Positions 19,272-27,976 of a DNA stretch of 64,000 nt are shown here, one piece after another. Source of the stretch: Nocardioides deserti. Its GTDB lineage: Bacteria > Actinomycetota > Actinomycetes > Propionibacteriales > Nocardioidaceae. Each line of letters opens with the position of its first letter. Positions within the stretch are counted from its first letter, which is position 1. The stretch spans positions 186,001-250,000 of the forward strand of contig NZ_JACMYC010000002.1 of assembly GCF_014266025.1 (NCBI RefSeq), read 5' to 3'. A model generated the notes under the pieces. That model was not told the DNA's origin, did not search any database, and saw only the letters and a program-made list of their open reading frames with translations. The position numbers were made by a program, and so were the translations under genes.

Positions 19272-19409
19272 GTGAGCAAGCGTACGTACCAGCCGAACAA
19301 CCGTCGCCGCCACAAGGTGCACGGCTTCCGCCTGCGCATGCGCACCCGTGCCGGCCGCGCCATCCTCTCCTCGCGTCGCCGCAAGGGCCGCAAGAGCCTG
19401 GCCGTCTGA
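19272..19409 (+). CDS. rpmH: 50S ribosomal protein L34
   Basis: The 45-residue protein is complete: it starts [19 protein letters not shown], has the [10 protein letters not shown] core and ends [10 protein letters not shown], all typical of L34 from the large ribosomal subunit. Translation begins at GTG with GAAGGAAGAG just upstream. It is the first gene of the rightward run rpmH-rnpA-yidD-yidC-jag-rsmG-parA-parB. It is divergent from dnaA, the classical arrangement at bacterial origins. Confidence 0.97.
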   Translation: MSKRTYQPNNRRRHKVHGFRLRMRTRAGRAILSSRRRKGRKSLAV

Positions 19410-19447
19410 CGGCTGCCGTCGCGCCGCCGCCCAGCTCCGACCCCGCT

Positions 19448-19810
19448 GTGCTCCCACCGGCGCACCGGTTGGTCGACGCGGACTCGTTCCGTGTCGCCGC
19501 CCGTGCCGGGGAGCGAGCGGGGTCGCGCACGCTGGTGGTCCACCTGTGGACCCCTGGTGAGGGCAGCGACGACCCACCCCGCGTGGGCTTCGTCGTGAGC
19601 AAGGCGGTCGGCGACGCCGTCACCCGCAACCGCGTGAAGCGCCGTCTGCGACACCTCGCCCGGGAGCACGTTCCGTCGCTCCCGGGCTCTGCTGTGCTCG
19701 TGGTCCGGGCGCTGCCCGCGGCGGCCGGCGCGTCGTACGACGCCCTGGGCGCCGACCTGGGTCATGCGCTACGTCGCGTGCTCGCCCGCACGACCGCGGT
19801 GCCGGCGTGA
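19448..19810 (+). CDS. rnpA: ribonuclease P protein component
   Basis: The 120-residue basic protein assists the RNA subunit of RNase P in removing 5' leaders from tRNA precursors. The RNR signature is visible in GDAVTRNRVKRRLRHLARE (about residues 57-75). The GTG at 19448 gives LPPAHRLVDADSFR at the start, which matches the family; the frame is open further upstream over rpmH, but that part is not coding in this frame. It lies 38 bases after rpmH and 13 before yidD. Confidence 0.93.
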   Translation: MLPPAHRLVDADSFRVAARAGERAGSRTLVVHLWTPGEGSDDPPRVGFVVSKAVGDAVTRNRVKRRLRHLAREHVPSLPGSAVLVVRALPAAAGASYDALGADLGHALRRVLARTTAVPA

Positions 19811-19823
19811 CGACGGCGCTCGC

Positions 19824-20078
19824 ATGAAGTACGTGCTGATCGCGCTGCTGCGCGCCTACCGGGCGCTCATCAGTCCGCTCTACGGCCAGGTCTGCCGCTA
19901 CCACCCCTCCTGCTCGGCGTACGCGCTCGAGTCGGTGACGGTCCACGGCAGCCTGCGCGGCACGTGGCTGGCGGTGCGACGCCTGTCGCGCTGCCACCCG
20001 TGGGCGCCCGGCGGCTACGACCCCGTTCCACCCCGCACCAGCGCGGGCCCTTCTCCCTCACCGACGCAAGGAGCCTGA
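19824..20078 (+). CDS. yidD: membrane protein insertion efficiency factor YidD
   Basis: The 84-residue protein has the conserved YidD core: an amphipathic N-terminal helix, then ISPLYGQVCRYHPSCSAYAL with three conserved cysteines counting the one in RLSRCHPW, and the closing HPWAPGGYDPVP. YidD helps YidC insert proteins into the membrane. I chose the ATG at 19824; the longer frame overlaps rnpA. The yidC gene starts four bases after its stop. Confidence 0.93.
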   Translation: MKYVLIALLRAYRALISPLYGQVCRYHPSCSAYALESVTVHGSLRGTWLAVRRLSRCHPWAPGGYDPVPPRTSAGPSPSPTQGA

Positions 20079-20082
20079 CCCC

Positions 20083-21084
20083 GTGGACTTCTTCACCTCC
20101 ATCGGCAGCTTCATCATGACGCCGCTCTACTACGTGATCTCGGTGGTCATGGTGGGGTTCCACAAGGCCTTCGAGGCGGTGGGCCTCGACCCCGCGGGCG
20201 GCGCGTCGTGGGTGCTCTCGATCGTGGGCCTCACCCTGGTGATCCGTGCGGCGCTGATCCCGCTGTTCGTCAAGCAGATCAAGTCCAGCCGCAACATGCA
20301 GCTCATCCAGCCCAAGGTCAAGGAGCTGCAGAAGAAGTACGGCCACGACCGGGAACGTCTCGCGCAGGAGACGATGAAGCTCTACAAGGACGCGGGCACC
20401 AACCCGTTCGCGTCCTGCCTGCCGATCCTGCTGCAGATGCCGATCTTCTTCGCGCTGTTCCGGCTGATCGACCAGGCCTCGCACGGGAACCCGCGCGGCG
20501 TGCTGACCGAGGAGCAGGCCGAGCAGTTCGGTGGTGCGGAGCTGTTCGGCCAGATCCCGATCGCGAACACGTTCCTCAACGCGGACGGCCACGTCGGCGT
20601 GATGCTCCTCGCCGCGGTCCTGGTCGTGGCGATGACCGCGACCACGTTCCTCACCCAGCGACAGCTGATGAGCAAGAACATGCCGGCCGACGCGCTGAGC
20701 GGCCCGTACGCCCAGCAGCAGAAGATGCTGCTCTACGTCCTGCCGGTCGTCTTCGCCGTCGGCGGCATCGCGTTCCCGATCGGTGTCCTCTTCTACTGGA
20801 CGACCTCGAACCTGTGGACCATGGGCCAGCAGTTCTACGTCATCCGGAACAACCCCGCGCCCGGCACGCCGGCGTTCGCCGCGAAGCAGGACCGGGACCG
20901 GGCGAAGGCTGCCCGCAAGGGCGAGCCGATCGAGGCGACCGCGGTCGAGACCGCGCCGGAGACACCGGCCGAGCGGCGGCCGACGCAGCGGCAGCAGCCG
21001 CGCAAGCAGACCCGACAGCAACGCAAGTCCGGCGGCGGGCAGCGCCCGTCCGGCGGCAGGACCGAAGGTGGGAAGCAGAAGTGA
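20083..21084 (+). CDS. yidC: membrane protein insertase YidC
   Basis: The 333-residue protein is the Oxa1/YidC-type insertase that places membrane proteins into the lipid bilayer. It has about five membrane helices, the conserved IRAALIPLFVKQIKSSRNMQ with the groove arginine, the cytoplasmic loop KVKELQKKYGHDRERLAQ, and LPILLQMPIFFALFRLID. The last 65 residues are a basic Gln/Arg/Gly tail. The start is GTG, and the stop overlaps the next gene as GTGA. Confidence 0.96.
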   Translation: MDFFTSIGSFIMTPLYYVISVVMVGFHKAFEAVGLDPAGGASWVLSIVGLTLVIRAALIPLFVKQIKSSRNMQLIQPKVKELQKKYGHDRERLAQETMKLYKDAGTNPFASCLPILLQMPIFFALFRLIDQASHGNPRGVLTEEQAEQFGGAELFGQIPIANTFLNADGHVGVMLLAAVLVVAMTATTFLTQRQLMSKNMPADALSGPYAQQQKMLLYVLPVVFAVGGIAFPIGVLFYWTTSNLWTMGQQFYVIRNNPAPGTPAFAAKQDRDRAKAARKGEPIEATAVETAPETPAERRPTQRQQPRKQTRQQRKSGGGQRPSGGRTEGGKQK

Positions 21085-21629
21085 GCCACGAGACCAGCGA
21101 GCAGACCGACGTCGCGCAGGACGCCCCGGCGGTCGATGAGCCGGCCTCTGCTGGCGACCCCCGCCCCTCCCGGGTGGAGCAGCTCGAGGCCGAGGGCGAC
21201 ATCGCCGCGGACTACCTCGAGGAGCTGCTGGACATCGCGGACCTCGACGGCGACCTGGACATCGACGTCGAGGGCGACCGCGCGGTCGTCTCCGTCGTCG
21301 GCGCCGAGCTCTCCCAGCTGGTCGGCCGGGACGGCGAGGTGCTGGACGCGCTCCAGGAGCTGACCCGACTCGCGGTCTACCGCGAGACCGGCGAGCGCTC
21401 CCGCCTGATGCTCGACATCTCCGGGTACCGCGCGCAGAAGCGCGAGCAGCTCGTCGCGCTGGCCGCCGAGACGGTGGCCCGCGTGAAGGAGTCCGGAGCC
21501 GCGGTCTCGCTCGACCCGATGTCGCCGTTCGAGCGCAAGGTGGTCCACGACGCGGTCGCGGCCGCCGGCCTGGTCTCGGAGTCCGAGGGCGTCGAGCCCC
21601 GGCGCCACGTCGTCGTGCTGCCGGAGTGA
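21081..21629 (+). CDS. jag: R3H/KH-domain RNA-binding protein (Jag/KhpB-like)
   Basis: The 182-residue protein has an acidic N-terminal 40 residues, a KH-like domain (GAELSQLVGRDGEVLDALQEL) and a C-terminal R3H domain (LDPMSPFERKVVHDAVA, ending VEPRRHVVV). Proteins of this family bind RNA and in Gram-positive bacteria influence cell elongation and division. It starts with GTG overlapping the yidC stop and precedes rsmG, the standard order. Confidence 0.92.
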   Translation: MSHETSEQTDVAQDAPAVDEPASAGDPRPSRVEQLEAEGDIAADYLEELLDIADLDGDLDIDVEGDRAVVSVVGAELSQLVGRDGEVLDALQELTRLAVYRETGERSRLMLDISGYRAQKREQLVALAAETVARVKESGAAVSLDPMSPFERKVVHDAVAAAGLVSESEGVEPRRHVVVLPE

Positions 21630-21642
21630 TCCGCTCGCCGCG

Positions 21643-22389
21643 ATGACCGACGACGTTTCACGTGAAACTGAGACACCCTCCGTGCCCGGCGAGGCGCGGA
21701 GGGTGTTCCCGTCCGACCGGTTGCCACTGGCGGAGCGGTACGCCGAGCTTCTCGGGACCGAGGGCGTGGTCCGTGGGCTGATCGGCCCGCGCGAGGCGCC
21801 CCGGCTGTGGACGCGGCACGTCCTCAACTGTGCCGTCCTCGGTGAGTGGGTCCCGGAAGGCTCCACGGTCGCCGACATCGGGTCCGGGGCTGGCCTGCCC
21901 GGCATCGTGCTGGCGATCGCCCGGCCCGACCTGGCCATGACCCTGGTCGAGCCACTGCTGCGGCGCACGACCTTCCTCGGCGAGGTCGTGGACGAGCTCG
22001 GCCTGGACCACGTCGAGGTGGTCCGGGGCCGCGCCGACGCGTTGCACGGCGAGCGGCGCTACGACGTGGTGACGTCGCGGGCAGTGGCTCCCCTGGGACG
22101 GCTGCTCGAGTGGTCGATGCCGCTGGTGGACGCCCATGGCGCGCTCGTGGCGATGAAGGGGTCCTCCGTCGCTGCGGAGATCGAGGAGGCTGCGCCGGTG
22201 CTCGAGCGGTTTGGCTGCGCGACCCCCGAGGTGCGCGAGCTCGGGGTGGACGTGCTGGAGGAGACGACCGGCGCTGTGCGGGTTTCGTGGGCCGATCCGG
22301 CGTCGGTATCGTGGCCGCGCACCACGGGCGCGGCGCCTCGCGCGACGTCGAGCCGGCGGCGCTCGGGATCCTCGCGCAAGCGTCGCTGA
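21643..22389 (+). CDS. rsmG: 16S rRNA (guanine527-N7)-methyltransferase
   Basis: The 248-residue enzyme methylates G527 of 16S rRNA with S-adenosylmethionine. The SAM-binding loop VADIGSGAGLPGIVLAIARP is near residue 73, and VTSRAVAPLGRLLEWSMP is typical of RsmG. The C-terminal 30 residues are a basic Ser/Arg-rich extension. The ATG at 21643 is 14 bases after the jag stop, and a perfect parS site lies within codons 5-9, so early codons double as a ParB-binding site. Confidence 0.94.
   Translation: MTDDVSRETETPSVPGEARRVFPSDRLPLAERYAELLGTEGVVRGLIGPREAPRLWTRHVLNCAVLGEWVPEGSTVADIGSGAGLPGIVLAIARPDLAMTLVEPLLRRTTFLGEVVDELGLDHVEVVRGRADALHGERRYDVVTSRAVAPLGRLLEWSMPLVDAHGALVAMKGSSVAAEIEEAAPVLERFGCATPEVRELGVDVLEETTGAVRVSWADPASVSWPRTTGAAPRATSSRRRSGSSRKRR
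21655..21668. promoter_or_regulatory. parS site 1
   Basis: GTTTCACGTGAAAC is a perfect copy of the bacterial parS palindrome bound by ParB. It lies within the first codons of rsmG, about 1.8 kb from parB. Confidence 0.93.
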
Positions 22390-22417
22390 CCGGGTTCGCG
22401 GAGCGGCCTCCCCAAAG

Positions 22418-22481
22418 TTATCCACCGCTCGGAGGGGTGCCCTGAGCGTGACTGTCCACAGAACGTCCGAACTTGTCCACA
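22418..22481 (+). promoter_or_regulatory. three DnaA boxes in the rsmG-parA gap
   Basis: TTATCCACC (22418-22426), CTGTCCACA (22452-22460) and TTGTCCACA (22473-22481) all have the same orientation. The last is perfect, the others have one mismatch to TTATCCACA or TTGTCCACA. They directly precede the parA GTG and could tie parAB expression to DnaA or form part of a spread-out origin. Confidence 0.65.
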
Positions 22482-22491
22482 GGAGCCGTCC

Positions 22492-23499
22492 GTGCCGGAC
22501 CCGAGCGATGTTTCACGTGAAACGACCGCGAACCGAGGTTTCACGGTTCGCACCGCGGCCGACCTGGCGGCGTACGGCACGGGGTTCGAGGACGACCAGA
22601 CGCCGCTCGCGAAGGCTGCGCAGCACAGCATCCTGGCCCGCCAGGGTGCGCGCGCACGACCCGCCGTCCCCCGCCCCGGCGCAACCCGGGTGTTCGTGGT
22701 GGCGAACCAGAAGGGCGGCGTCGGCAAGACGACGTCCACGGTGAACGTCGCGGCCGCCCTGGCGCAGCTCGGTCAGCGCGTGCTCGTCATCGACCTCGAC
22801 CCGCAGGGCAACGCGTCGACCGCGCTCGGCATCGACCACCGCCGCGGCACGCCGTCCACGTACGACGCGCTCGTCGACGGCGTACCCCTCGACGAGGTGA
22901 TCGCGCCCAGCGAGGACCTGGAGAACCTCTTCGTGGTCCCAGCCACGATCGACCTCGCCGGCGCGGAGATCGAGCTGGTCAGCGTGGTGGCGCGCGAGGG
23001 GCGCCTGAAGAAGGCGATCACCGGCCACCCGCTCGTCGGCTCCGCGGAGGAGGCAGGCGAGGACCGGTTCGACTACGTCATCGTTGACTGCCCGCCGTCG
23101 CTCGGTCTGCTCACGCTCAACGCGCTGGTCGCGGGCGACGAGATGCTCATCCCGATCCAGGCCGAGTACTACGCGCTCGAGGGTCTCGGGCAGCTGCTCG
23201 AGACCGTCGAGATGGTCAAGGCGCACCTCAATCCCGGGCTCGACGTCTCCACGATCCTGATCACGATGTACGACGCCCGCACCCGGCTGGCGGCCGGTGT
23301 CGCGGAGGAGGTGCGTGAGCACTTCGGGCCGCAGGTGCTCCGGACCGCGATCCCCCGTTCCGTCCGGGTCTCCGAGGCGCCGTCGTACGGCCAGACGGTG
23401 ATGACGTACGACCCCGGCTCCCCCGGTGCTCTGAGCTACCTCGAAGCAGCTCGGGAGATCGCGACCAAGCCACGGACGACCCAGGGAGCACCCGCGTGA
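22492..23499 (+). CDS. parA: chromosome partitioning ATPase ParA
   Basis: The 335-residue ATPase moves ParB-parS complexes to segregate the chromosome. The deviant Walker A motif KGGVGKTT is at residues 74-81, Walker A' [14 protein letters not shown] follows, and Walker B is [10 protein letters not shown]. About 65 residues precede the ATPase domain, including a parS site at codons 7-11. The GTG at 22492 is the chosen start. The parB GTG overlaps its stop. Confidence 0.96.
   Translation: MPDPSDVSRETTANRGFTVRTAADLAAYGTGFEDDQTPLAKAAQHSILARQGARARPAVPRPGATRVFVVANQKGGVGKTTSTVNVAAALAQLGQRVLVIDLDPQGNASTALGIDHRRGTPSTYDALVDGVPLDEVIAPSEDLENLFVVPATIDLAGAEIELVSVVAREGRLKKAITGHPLVGSAEEAGEDRFDYVIVDCPPSLGLLTLNALVAGDEMLIPIQAEYYALEGLGQLLETVEMVKAHLNPGLDVSTILITMYDARTRLAAGVAEEVREHFGPQVLRTAIPRSVRVSEAPSYGQTVMTYDPGSPGALSYLEAAREIATKPRTTQGAPA
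22510..22523. promoter_or_regulatory. parS site 2
   Basis: Perfect GTTTCACGTGAAAC palindrome within the first codons of parA. A partial half site follows about 15 bases later (GGTTTCACGG). Confidence 0.93.
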
Positions 23500-24530
23500 C
23501 GACCAAGCCTCCTGCTCGCCGTGGTCTGGGCCGTGGTCTCGGTTCGCTGATCCCCACCGGCCCGCCCTCTGCCGACGCCCCCGCGGGGAGCGGCGCGGAG
23601 GGCGCTGCACCTCTCGACCGCGATCACGCGGGTGCCGCGGTCGGTGCCGGTAGGCCCGAAGCGACCCGCGCCACCGCGACGGGCGTCGGCCCGGCCGGGG
23701 CGGAGCTCACCCCGGTCGAGGGTGCCTACTTCGCGGAGATCCCGGTCGGGCGGATCACGCCGAACCGCGTGCAGCCGCGACAGGTCTTCGACGAGGACGC
23801 GATGGCCGAGCTGGTCCACTCGATCCGCGAGGTCGGGCTGCTCCAGCCCGTGGTCGTGCGACGCACCGGGCCGGAGGCCTACGAGCTGGTCATGGGCGAA
23901 CGCCGTTGGCGCGCTTCCCAGCAGGCGGGACTGGAGCGGATCCCGGCGATCGTCCGGGAGACCGAGGACACCGACATGCTCCGGGACGCCCTCCTGGAGA
24001 ACCTCCACCGCTCGGAGCTCAACCCGCTCGAGGAGGCCGCGGCGTACGCGCAGCTGCTCGAGGACTTCGGGTGCACCCACGAGGAGCTGGCCCAGCGCAT
24101 CGGCCGTTCGCGGCCGCAGATCAGCAACACGCTGCGCCTGATGCGGCTCAGCCCGGCGGTGCAGCGCCGCGTGGCTGCCGGCGTGCTCTCGGCGGGCCAC
24201 GCCCGCTCGCTGCTGGCTGTCGATGACGCCGGGCTGCAGGATCGGCTGGCCTCCCGCGTGGTTGCCGAGGGCATCAGCGTCCGCGGGCTGGAGGAGATCG
24301 TTGCGGTCGGTGAGACCGGCGGCACCAAGCGCCAAAGTCGTGTTTCACGTGAAACGGGCGCCGACGTCGAAGACCTGGTCGAGCGGCTCTCCGATCGCCT
24401 GGAGACTCGCGTCAAGATCGACGTGGGCCGCACCAAGGGGAAGATCACCGTCGAGTTCGCCTCAGTAGACGACCTGAGGCGGATCGCGGACATCATGGAC
24501 CCGCGGAACCGCCAGGACCGCGTCATCTGA
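23496..24530 (+). CDS. parB: chromosome partitioning protein ParB
   Basis: The 344-residue protein binds parS and spreads as a CTP-dependent clamp. It begins with a basic [13 protein letters not shown] motif, which contacts ParA, then a Gly/Ala-rich linker. The CTP-binding motifs are visible as [20 protein letters not shown] and [14 protein letters not shown], the helix-turn-helix as [20 protein letters not shown], and a C-terminal dimerisation domain follows. A third parS site lies in the coding region between HTH and dimerisation domains. It overlaps parA by four bases. Confidence 0.96.
   Translation: MTTKPPARRGLGRGLGSLIPTGPPSADAPAGSGAEGAAPLDRDHAGAAVGAGRPEATRATATGVGPAGAELTPVEGAYFAEIPVGRITPNRVQPRQVFDEDAMAELVHSIREVGLLQPVVVRRTGPEAYELVMGERRWRASQQAGLERIPAIVRETEDTDMLRDALLENLHRSELNPLEEAAAYAQLLEDFGCTHEELAQRIGRSRPQISNTLRLMRLSPAVQRRVAAGVLSAGHARSLLAVDDAGLQDRLASRVVAEGISVRGLEEIVAVGETGGTKRQSRVSRETGADVEDLVERLSDRLETRVKIDVGRTKGKITVEFASVDDLRRIADIMDPRNRQDRVI
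24342..24355. promoter_or_regulatory. parS site 3
   Basis: Perfect GTTTCACGTGAAAC palindrome inside parB. The three sites span 2.7 kb. Confidence 0.93.
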
Positions 24531-24552
24531 CGGTTCGTAGCCATTTGACGAT

Positions 24553-24578
24553 AGATCGCTTTGTCGACAAAGCGATCT
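24553..24578. repeat. perfect 26-bp palindrome downstream of parB
   Basis: The sequence reads identically on both strands for 26 bases and is centred on GTCGAC; its core is TTTGTCGACAAA (24560-24571). It may act as a parB terminator, though there is no T tract, or as a protein-binding site. The same 14-base core GCTTTGTCGACAAA occurs upstream of dnaB at 57103-57116. Confidence 0.6.
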
Positions 24579-24595
24579 GGCGCTGTTTCCGGCCG

Positions 24596-24680
24596 GCCAA
24601 CAACCGCACAGTTGCGTCGAAGTATCGGTGTGGGAGCGCTCCTCAGGGCGACACAGCGCGCAATTGCGGAGCCGACGACG
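24596..24680 (+). repeat. diverged copy of the 83-bp intergenic repeat (copy R4)
   Basis: AGTTGCGTCGAAGTATCGG near 24610 and GCGCAATTGCGGAGCCGACG near 24657 resemble the two conserved blocks of the repeats at 41566, 42718 and 60998, with nearly the same spacing (52 versus 51 bases). The match is weaker than among the other three. The rest of the 24531-24781 gap holds the palindrome above and no gene. Confidence 0.35.
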
Positions 24681-24781
24681 CGGAGAACCCGCTCAGAATC
24701 GTTCCTGGAGAACTGATCGGGCCGCGAACGACCGGAAGCTGACCTGGAACGGCCGCAGGTCAGCGCCGGACCAGCCCTCAG

Positions 24782-25549
24782 TCAGCCCTGGGCGCGCTTG
24801 GCCGCACGCCGAGCGGCGCGCTCGCGCTTCTCCTCGGCGTCGAGGCGAAGGGCCTCCTCCGGCGTGGGCGCCGACCCGCCGTGGCGGGCGGGCAGCCACC
24901 AGCTGCCGGGGGGCTGCTCGTCGGCGGGGTAGCCGGCGATCGTCTCGTCCACCAGGGCCGACATCGCGGCGTGCAGCTGAGCGGTCTCGGCGACCGGGTC
25001 CTCACCGGTCGGGTGCAGCGGCTCGCCGACCCGGATCGCGATGGTCTTGCCCCGGGAGAAGTCCTTGGGGTGGTCCTTGGTCAGCATCCGCTGCGTCCCC
25101 CAGAGCGCGACGGGGATGAGCGGGACGGACGCCGCCGCGGCGATGCGGACCGCACCGGTCTTGATCTCCTTGACCTCGAAGGAGCGCGAGATCGTGGCCT
25201 CGGGGAAGATCCCGACGACCTCGCCGGCGCGCAGGTGGTCGACGGCCGAGTGGTACGACGCGAGCCCCTCGCCCCGGTCGACGGCGATGTGGTGCATCGA
25301 GCGCATGACCGGTCCGCCCACCGGGTGGTCGAAGATCTCCTTCTTCGCCATGAACCGCACCAGCCGCCCGGACGGGTTGGCGGCGAGGCCCCCGTAGATG
25401 AAGTCCAGGTAGCCCACGTGGTTGCACGCCAGCAACGCGCCCCCGCTCGTCGGCACGTGCTCCGTCCCGCTCATCTGGAACCGCTGACCGAGCAGGCGGA
25501 AGACCGTCTTCGCCGTCAGGATGATGGGCGGATAGGTGATGTCGCGCAT
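24782..25549 (-). CDS. 1-acyl-sn-glycerol-3-phosphate acyltransferase-like protein
   Basis: The 255-residue protein is a PlsC-type acyltransferase. Its catalytic box is NHVGYLDFIYGG (the HX4D motif), followed by the phosphate-binding block FPEATISRS and VPLIPVALWGT. The family transfers fatty acyl groups to lysophosphatidate in phospholipid synthesis at the inner face of the membrane. The C-terminus is a basic helix. I chose the ATG at 25549 because TACGCT ends six bases upstream, a leaderless layout; the frame stays open further but only over the aminotransferase gene. Confidence 0.88.
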   Translation of the reverse strand: MRDITYPPIILTAKTVFRLLGQRFQMSGTEHVPTSGGALLACNHVGYLDFIYGGLAANPSGRLVRFMAKKEIFDHPVGGPVMRSMHHIAVDRGEGLASYHSAVDHLRAGEVVGIFPEATISRSFEVKEIKTGAVRIAAAASVPLIPVALWGTQRMLTKDHPKDFSRGKTIAIRVGEPLHPTGEDPVAETAQLHAAMSALVDETIAGYPADEQPPGSWWLPARHGGSAPTPEEALRLDAEEKRERAARRAAKRAQG

Positions 25550-25555
25550 GCGGTG

Positions 25556-25561
25556 AGCGTA
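25556..25561 (-). promoter_or_regulatory. -10 box (TACGCT) of a leaderless promoter for the PlsC-like gene
   Basis: TANNNT box on the minus strand, six bases before the ATG at 25549, with no Shine-Dalgarno between them. Confidence 0.5.
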
Positions 25562-25602
25562 GAGCCCGTGGCCAGCGGCCCGCCCGGCGGTGGGCAGGCC
25601 GC

Positions 25603-26826
25603 TCAGCGACGTACGGCGAGGAACTCCGCGATCCGGCCGATCGCCTCCTCCAGCACGTCGACCGCGGGGAGCGTGACGAGCCGGAAGTGGTCGGGTTCGG
25701 GCCAGTTGAAGCCGGTGCCGTGGGTGACCAGAAGCTTCTTGGCGCGGAGCAGGTCGATGACGAACTCCTCGTCGTCCTCGATCGGGTAGACCTCGGGGTC
25801 CAGGCGCGGGAAGCAGTAGAGCGCGCCGCGGGGCTTGACGCTGGAGACGCCGGGGATCTCGTTGAGCAGTCGGTGCGCGAGCATCGCCTGCTCGTAGTAG
25901 CGGCCGCCGGGGCCGATGAGCTCCTCGACGGACTGGTAGCCGCCGAGCGCGGTCTGGATCGCGTGCTGGGCCGGCACGTTGGCGCACATCCGCATGTTCG
26001 CGATGAGGGTGAGCCCCTCGATGAAGTCGGTCGCCAGCTCCTTGGGACCCGAGATCATCACCCAGCCGGCGCGGTAGCCGCAGACGCGGTAGGCCTTGGA
26101 GAGCCCGCTGAAGGTCAGGCAGAGCACGTCGTTGCCGGCGTACGTCGCCGCGTGGTGGTGCACGGCGTCCTCGAACAGGATCTTCTCGTAGATCTCGTCG
26201 GCCATCACGACCAGGTCGTGGCGGCGGGCGATGTCGACGAGCCCCTTGACGGTCTCCTCGCTGTAGACCGCGCCGGTGGGGTTGTTGGGGTTGATGATCA
26301 CCAACGCGTGGGTGTTCTCGGTGATCTTCGACTCGATGTCGACGAGGTCGGGGTTCCAGTCGTCCTGCTCGTCGCACCGGTAGTGCACGGCCGTGCCGCC
26401 GGCGAGCGTGATCGCGCCGGTCCACAGCGGGTAGTCCGGCGCGGGCACGAGGATCTCGTTGCCGTCGTCGACGAAGGCCTGGAGCACCATCGAGATCAGC
26501 TCGGAGACGCCGTTGCCGATGAACACGTCGTCGACGCGGACGTCGCGCAGGCCCCGCGACTGGTAGTAGTTCATGACCGCGGTGCGCGCCTCGTAGATGC
26601 CGCGGGAGTCGGCGTACCCCTGGGAGTCCGGGAGGTGGTGCACGATGTCGGCCACGATGGCCTCGGGCGCCTCGAACCCGAACGGCGCGGTGTTGCCGAT
26701 GTTGAGCTTCAGGATCCGGTGGCCCTCGCTCTCGAGGCGCTGTGCCTCGACCAGGATCGGACCACGGACGTCGTAGCGGACGTTGCGGAGCTTGCGGCTC
26801 TGGCGGATCTGGCGCACGGCGCCCAT
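25603..26826 (-). CDS. alanine/aspartate-type aminotransferase (class I PLP enzyme)
   Basis: This 407-residue enzyme belongs to fold-type I aminotransferases and resembles AlaA-type alanine-synthesising transaminases. The PLP lysine lies in FSGLSKAYRVCGYRAGW, and INPNNPTGAVYSEE and ADEIYEKILFE are the other cofactor motifs. It probably converts pyruvate and glutamate to alanine and 2-oxoglutarate; the exact substrate is inferred. The ATG at 26826 gives GAVRQIRQSRKLRNVRYDVR, typical of the group. It diverges from the GNAT gene with 43 bases between start codons. Confidence 0.88.
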   Translation of the reverse strand: MGAVRQIRQSRKLRNVRYDVRGPILVEAQRLESEGHRILKLNIGNTAPFGFEAPEAIVADIVHHLPDSQGYADSRGIYEARTAVMNYYQSRGLRDVRVDDVFIGNGVSELISMVLQAFVDDGNEILVPAPDYPLWTGAITLAGGTAVHYRCDEQDDWNPDLVDIESKITENTHALVIINPNNPTGAVYSEETVKGLVDIARRHDLVVMADEIYEKILFEDAVHHHAATYAGNDVLCLTFSGLSKAYRVCGYRAGWVMISGPKELATDFIEGLTLIANMRMCANVPAQHAIQTALGGYQSVEELIGPGGRYYEQAMLAHRLLNEIPGVSSVKPRGALYCFPRLDPEVYPIEDDEEFVIDLLRAKKLLVTHGTGFNWPEPDHFRLVTLPAVDVLEEAIGRIAEFLAVRR

Positions 26827-26869
26827 CCTCGCAGGCTCCCGCCTAGCATGGCCGGGAGGAGGTGCACAG

Positions 26870-27526
26870 GTGTCCCGCAAGGTCGTTCGGCTCACGCTCG
26901 ACCACCTCGACGCGCTCACGGCGCCGTGCCGCTCCTGCCTGTTCTGGGAGCTGGACCCCGTGACCCGGCGGCGGGTCGAGGACCCGGTCGCGGAGAAGCG
27001 GGCCTGGCTCTCGGAGGTGCTGCGGGAGTGGGGTTCGTGCGGCCAGGTGGTGCTGATCGACGGCGAGCCGGTCGGGCACGCGGTCTACGTGCCGCCGGCG
27101 TACGCCCCGGGCGCGGCGGGCATCCCCACGGCGCCGGTGAGCCCGGACGCCGTGCTGCTGACGACGGCGTACGTCGATCCGGCGCACGTCGGCGGAGGGT
27201 TGGGGCGGATGCTCGTGCAGGGGATGGCCCGCGACCTCATCCATCGCGGGGGGATCCGCGCGGTGGAGGCGTTCGGCACCACCCTGCCGGGCGCGGTGGC
27301 GCCGTGCCTGGTGCCGGCCGGCTTCCTGGCCGGAGTCGGCTTCGGGACGCAGCGCGCGCACCCGACCAACCCGCGGATGCGGATGGAGCTGCGCTCGGCG
27401 CTGACCTGGCGCGACGAGGTCGAGGCGGCCGTGGAGCGGCTGCTCGGCGCGGTGCGACCGGCGCCGAAACCGGTGCGGCCCCCGACGCCGTCCCGGGGGA
27501 CGGTGTCGAGGGCCGCGGAGCGCTGA
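26870..27526 (+). CDS. GNAT-family acetyltransferase
   Basis: The 218-residue protein shows the acetyl-CoA loop region GGGLGRMLVQGMARDLIHRG in the middle and strand VLLTTAYVDPAHVG before it, as in the GNAT superfamily. Its N-terminus has a pair of cysteines in APCRSCLFWELDP, which some actinobacterial members share. The acceptor is unknown. The GTG at 26870 follows GGGAGGAGG. It is convergent with trxA, with 23 bases between the stops. Confidence 0.8.
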   Translation: MSRKVVRLTLDHLDALTAPCRSCLFWELDPVTRRRVEDPVAEKRAWLSEVLREWGSCGQVVLIDGEPVGHAVYVPPAYAPGAAGIPTAPVSPDAVLLTTAYVDPAHVGGGLGRMLVQGMARDLIHRGGIRAVEAFGTTLPGAVAPCLVPAGFLAGVGFGTQRAHPTNPRMRMELRSALTWRDEVEAAVERLLGAVRPAPKPVRPPTPSRGTVSRAAER

Positions 27527-27549
27527 GGCGCCAGCCGGGGTGCCAGGGC

Positions 27550-27879
27550 TCAGGCCGAGATGAACTCGGAGAGCTCGTTGAGCAGTGTCGCCTTGGGGCG
27601 GGCGCCGACGATGGTCTTCACGACCTCGCCACCCTGGTAGACGTTGATCGTCGGGATGCCGGTGACCCGGTAGGACGACGGCGTGACCGGGTTCTCGTCG
27701 ACGTTCATCTTGAAGAAGGAGATCTTGTCGCCGTGCGCGCCGGCGATCTCGTCGAGGATCGGGGCGACCTGGCGGCACGGACCGCACCACTCGGCCCAGA
27801 AGTCCACGAGGACCGGCTTGTCGGACTTGAGGACCTGCGCCTCGAACTCGGCGTCGGTCACGGCTGCGATGTTGCCCAC
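27550..27879 (-). CDS. trxA: thioredoxin
   Basis: The 109-residue protein has the thioredoxin fold and the active site WAEWCGPCRQVAP near residue 30-42, and the cis-Pro loop GIPTINVYQGG. It reduces cytoplasmic protein disulfides and is recharged by the thioredoxin reductase encoded 97 bases upstream. The start is GTG. The order trxB-trxA next to murJ and sigM is conserved in actinobacteria. Confidence 0.97.
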   Translation of the reverse strand: MGNIAAVTDAEFEAQVLKSDKPVLVDFWAEWCGPCRQVAPILDEIAGAHGDKISFFKMNVDENPVTPSSYRVTGIPTINVYQGGEVVKTIVGARPKATLLNELSEFISA

Positions 27880-27976
27880 GTGAGGATCCTTCCCTGGAGG
27901 GTGTGCTGGGGTTGCTGCTGAGGAGTGAACACCGGCGCGCCGACGGTTGTTCCGGCCGGCGCGGACGGCGGGCCGG

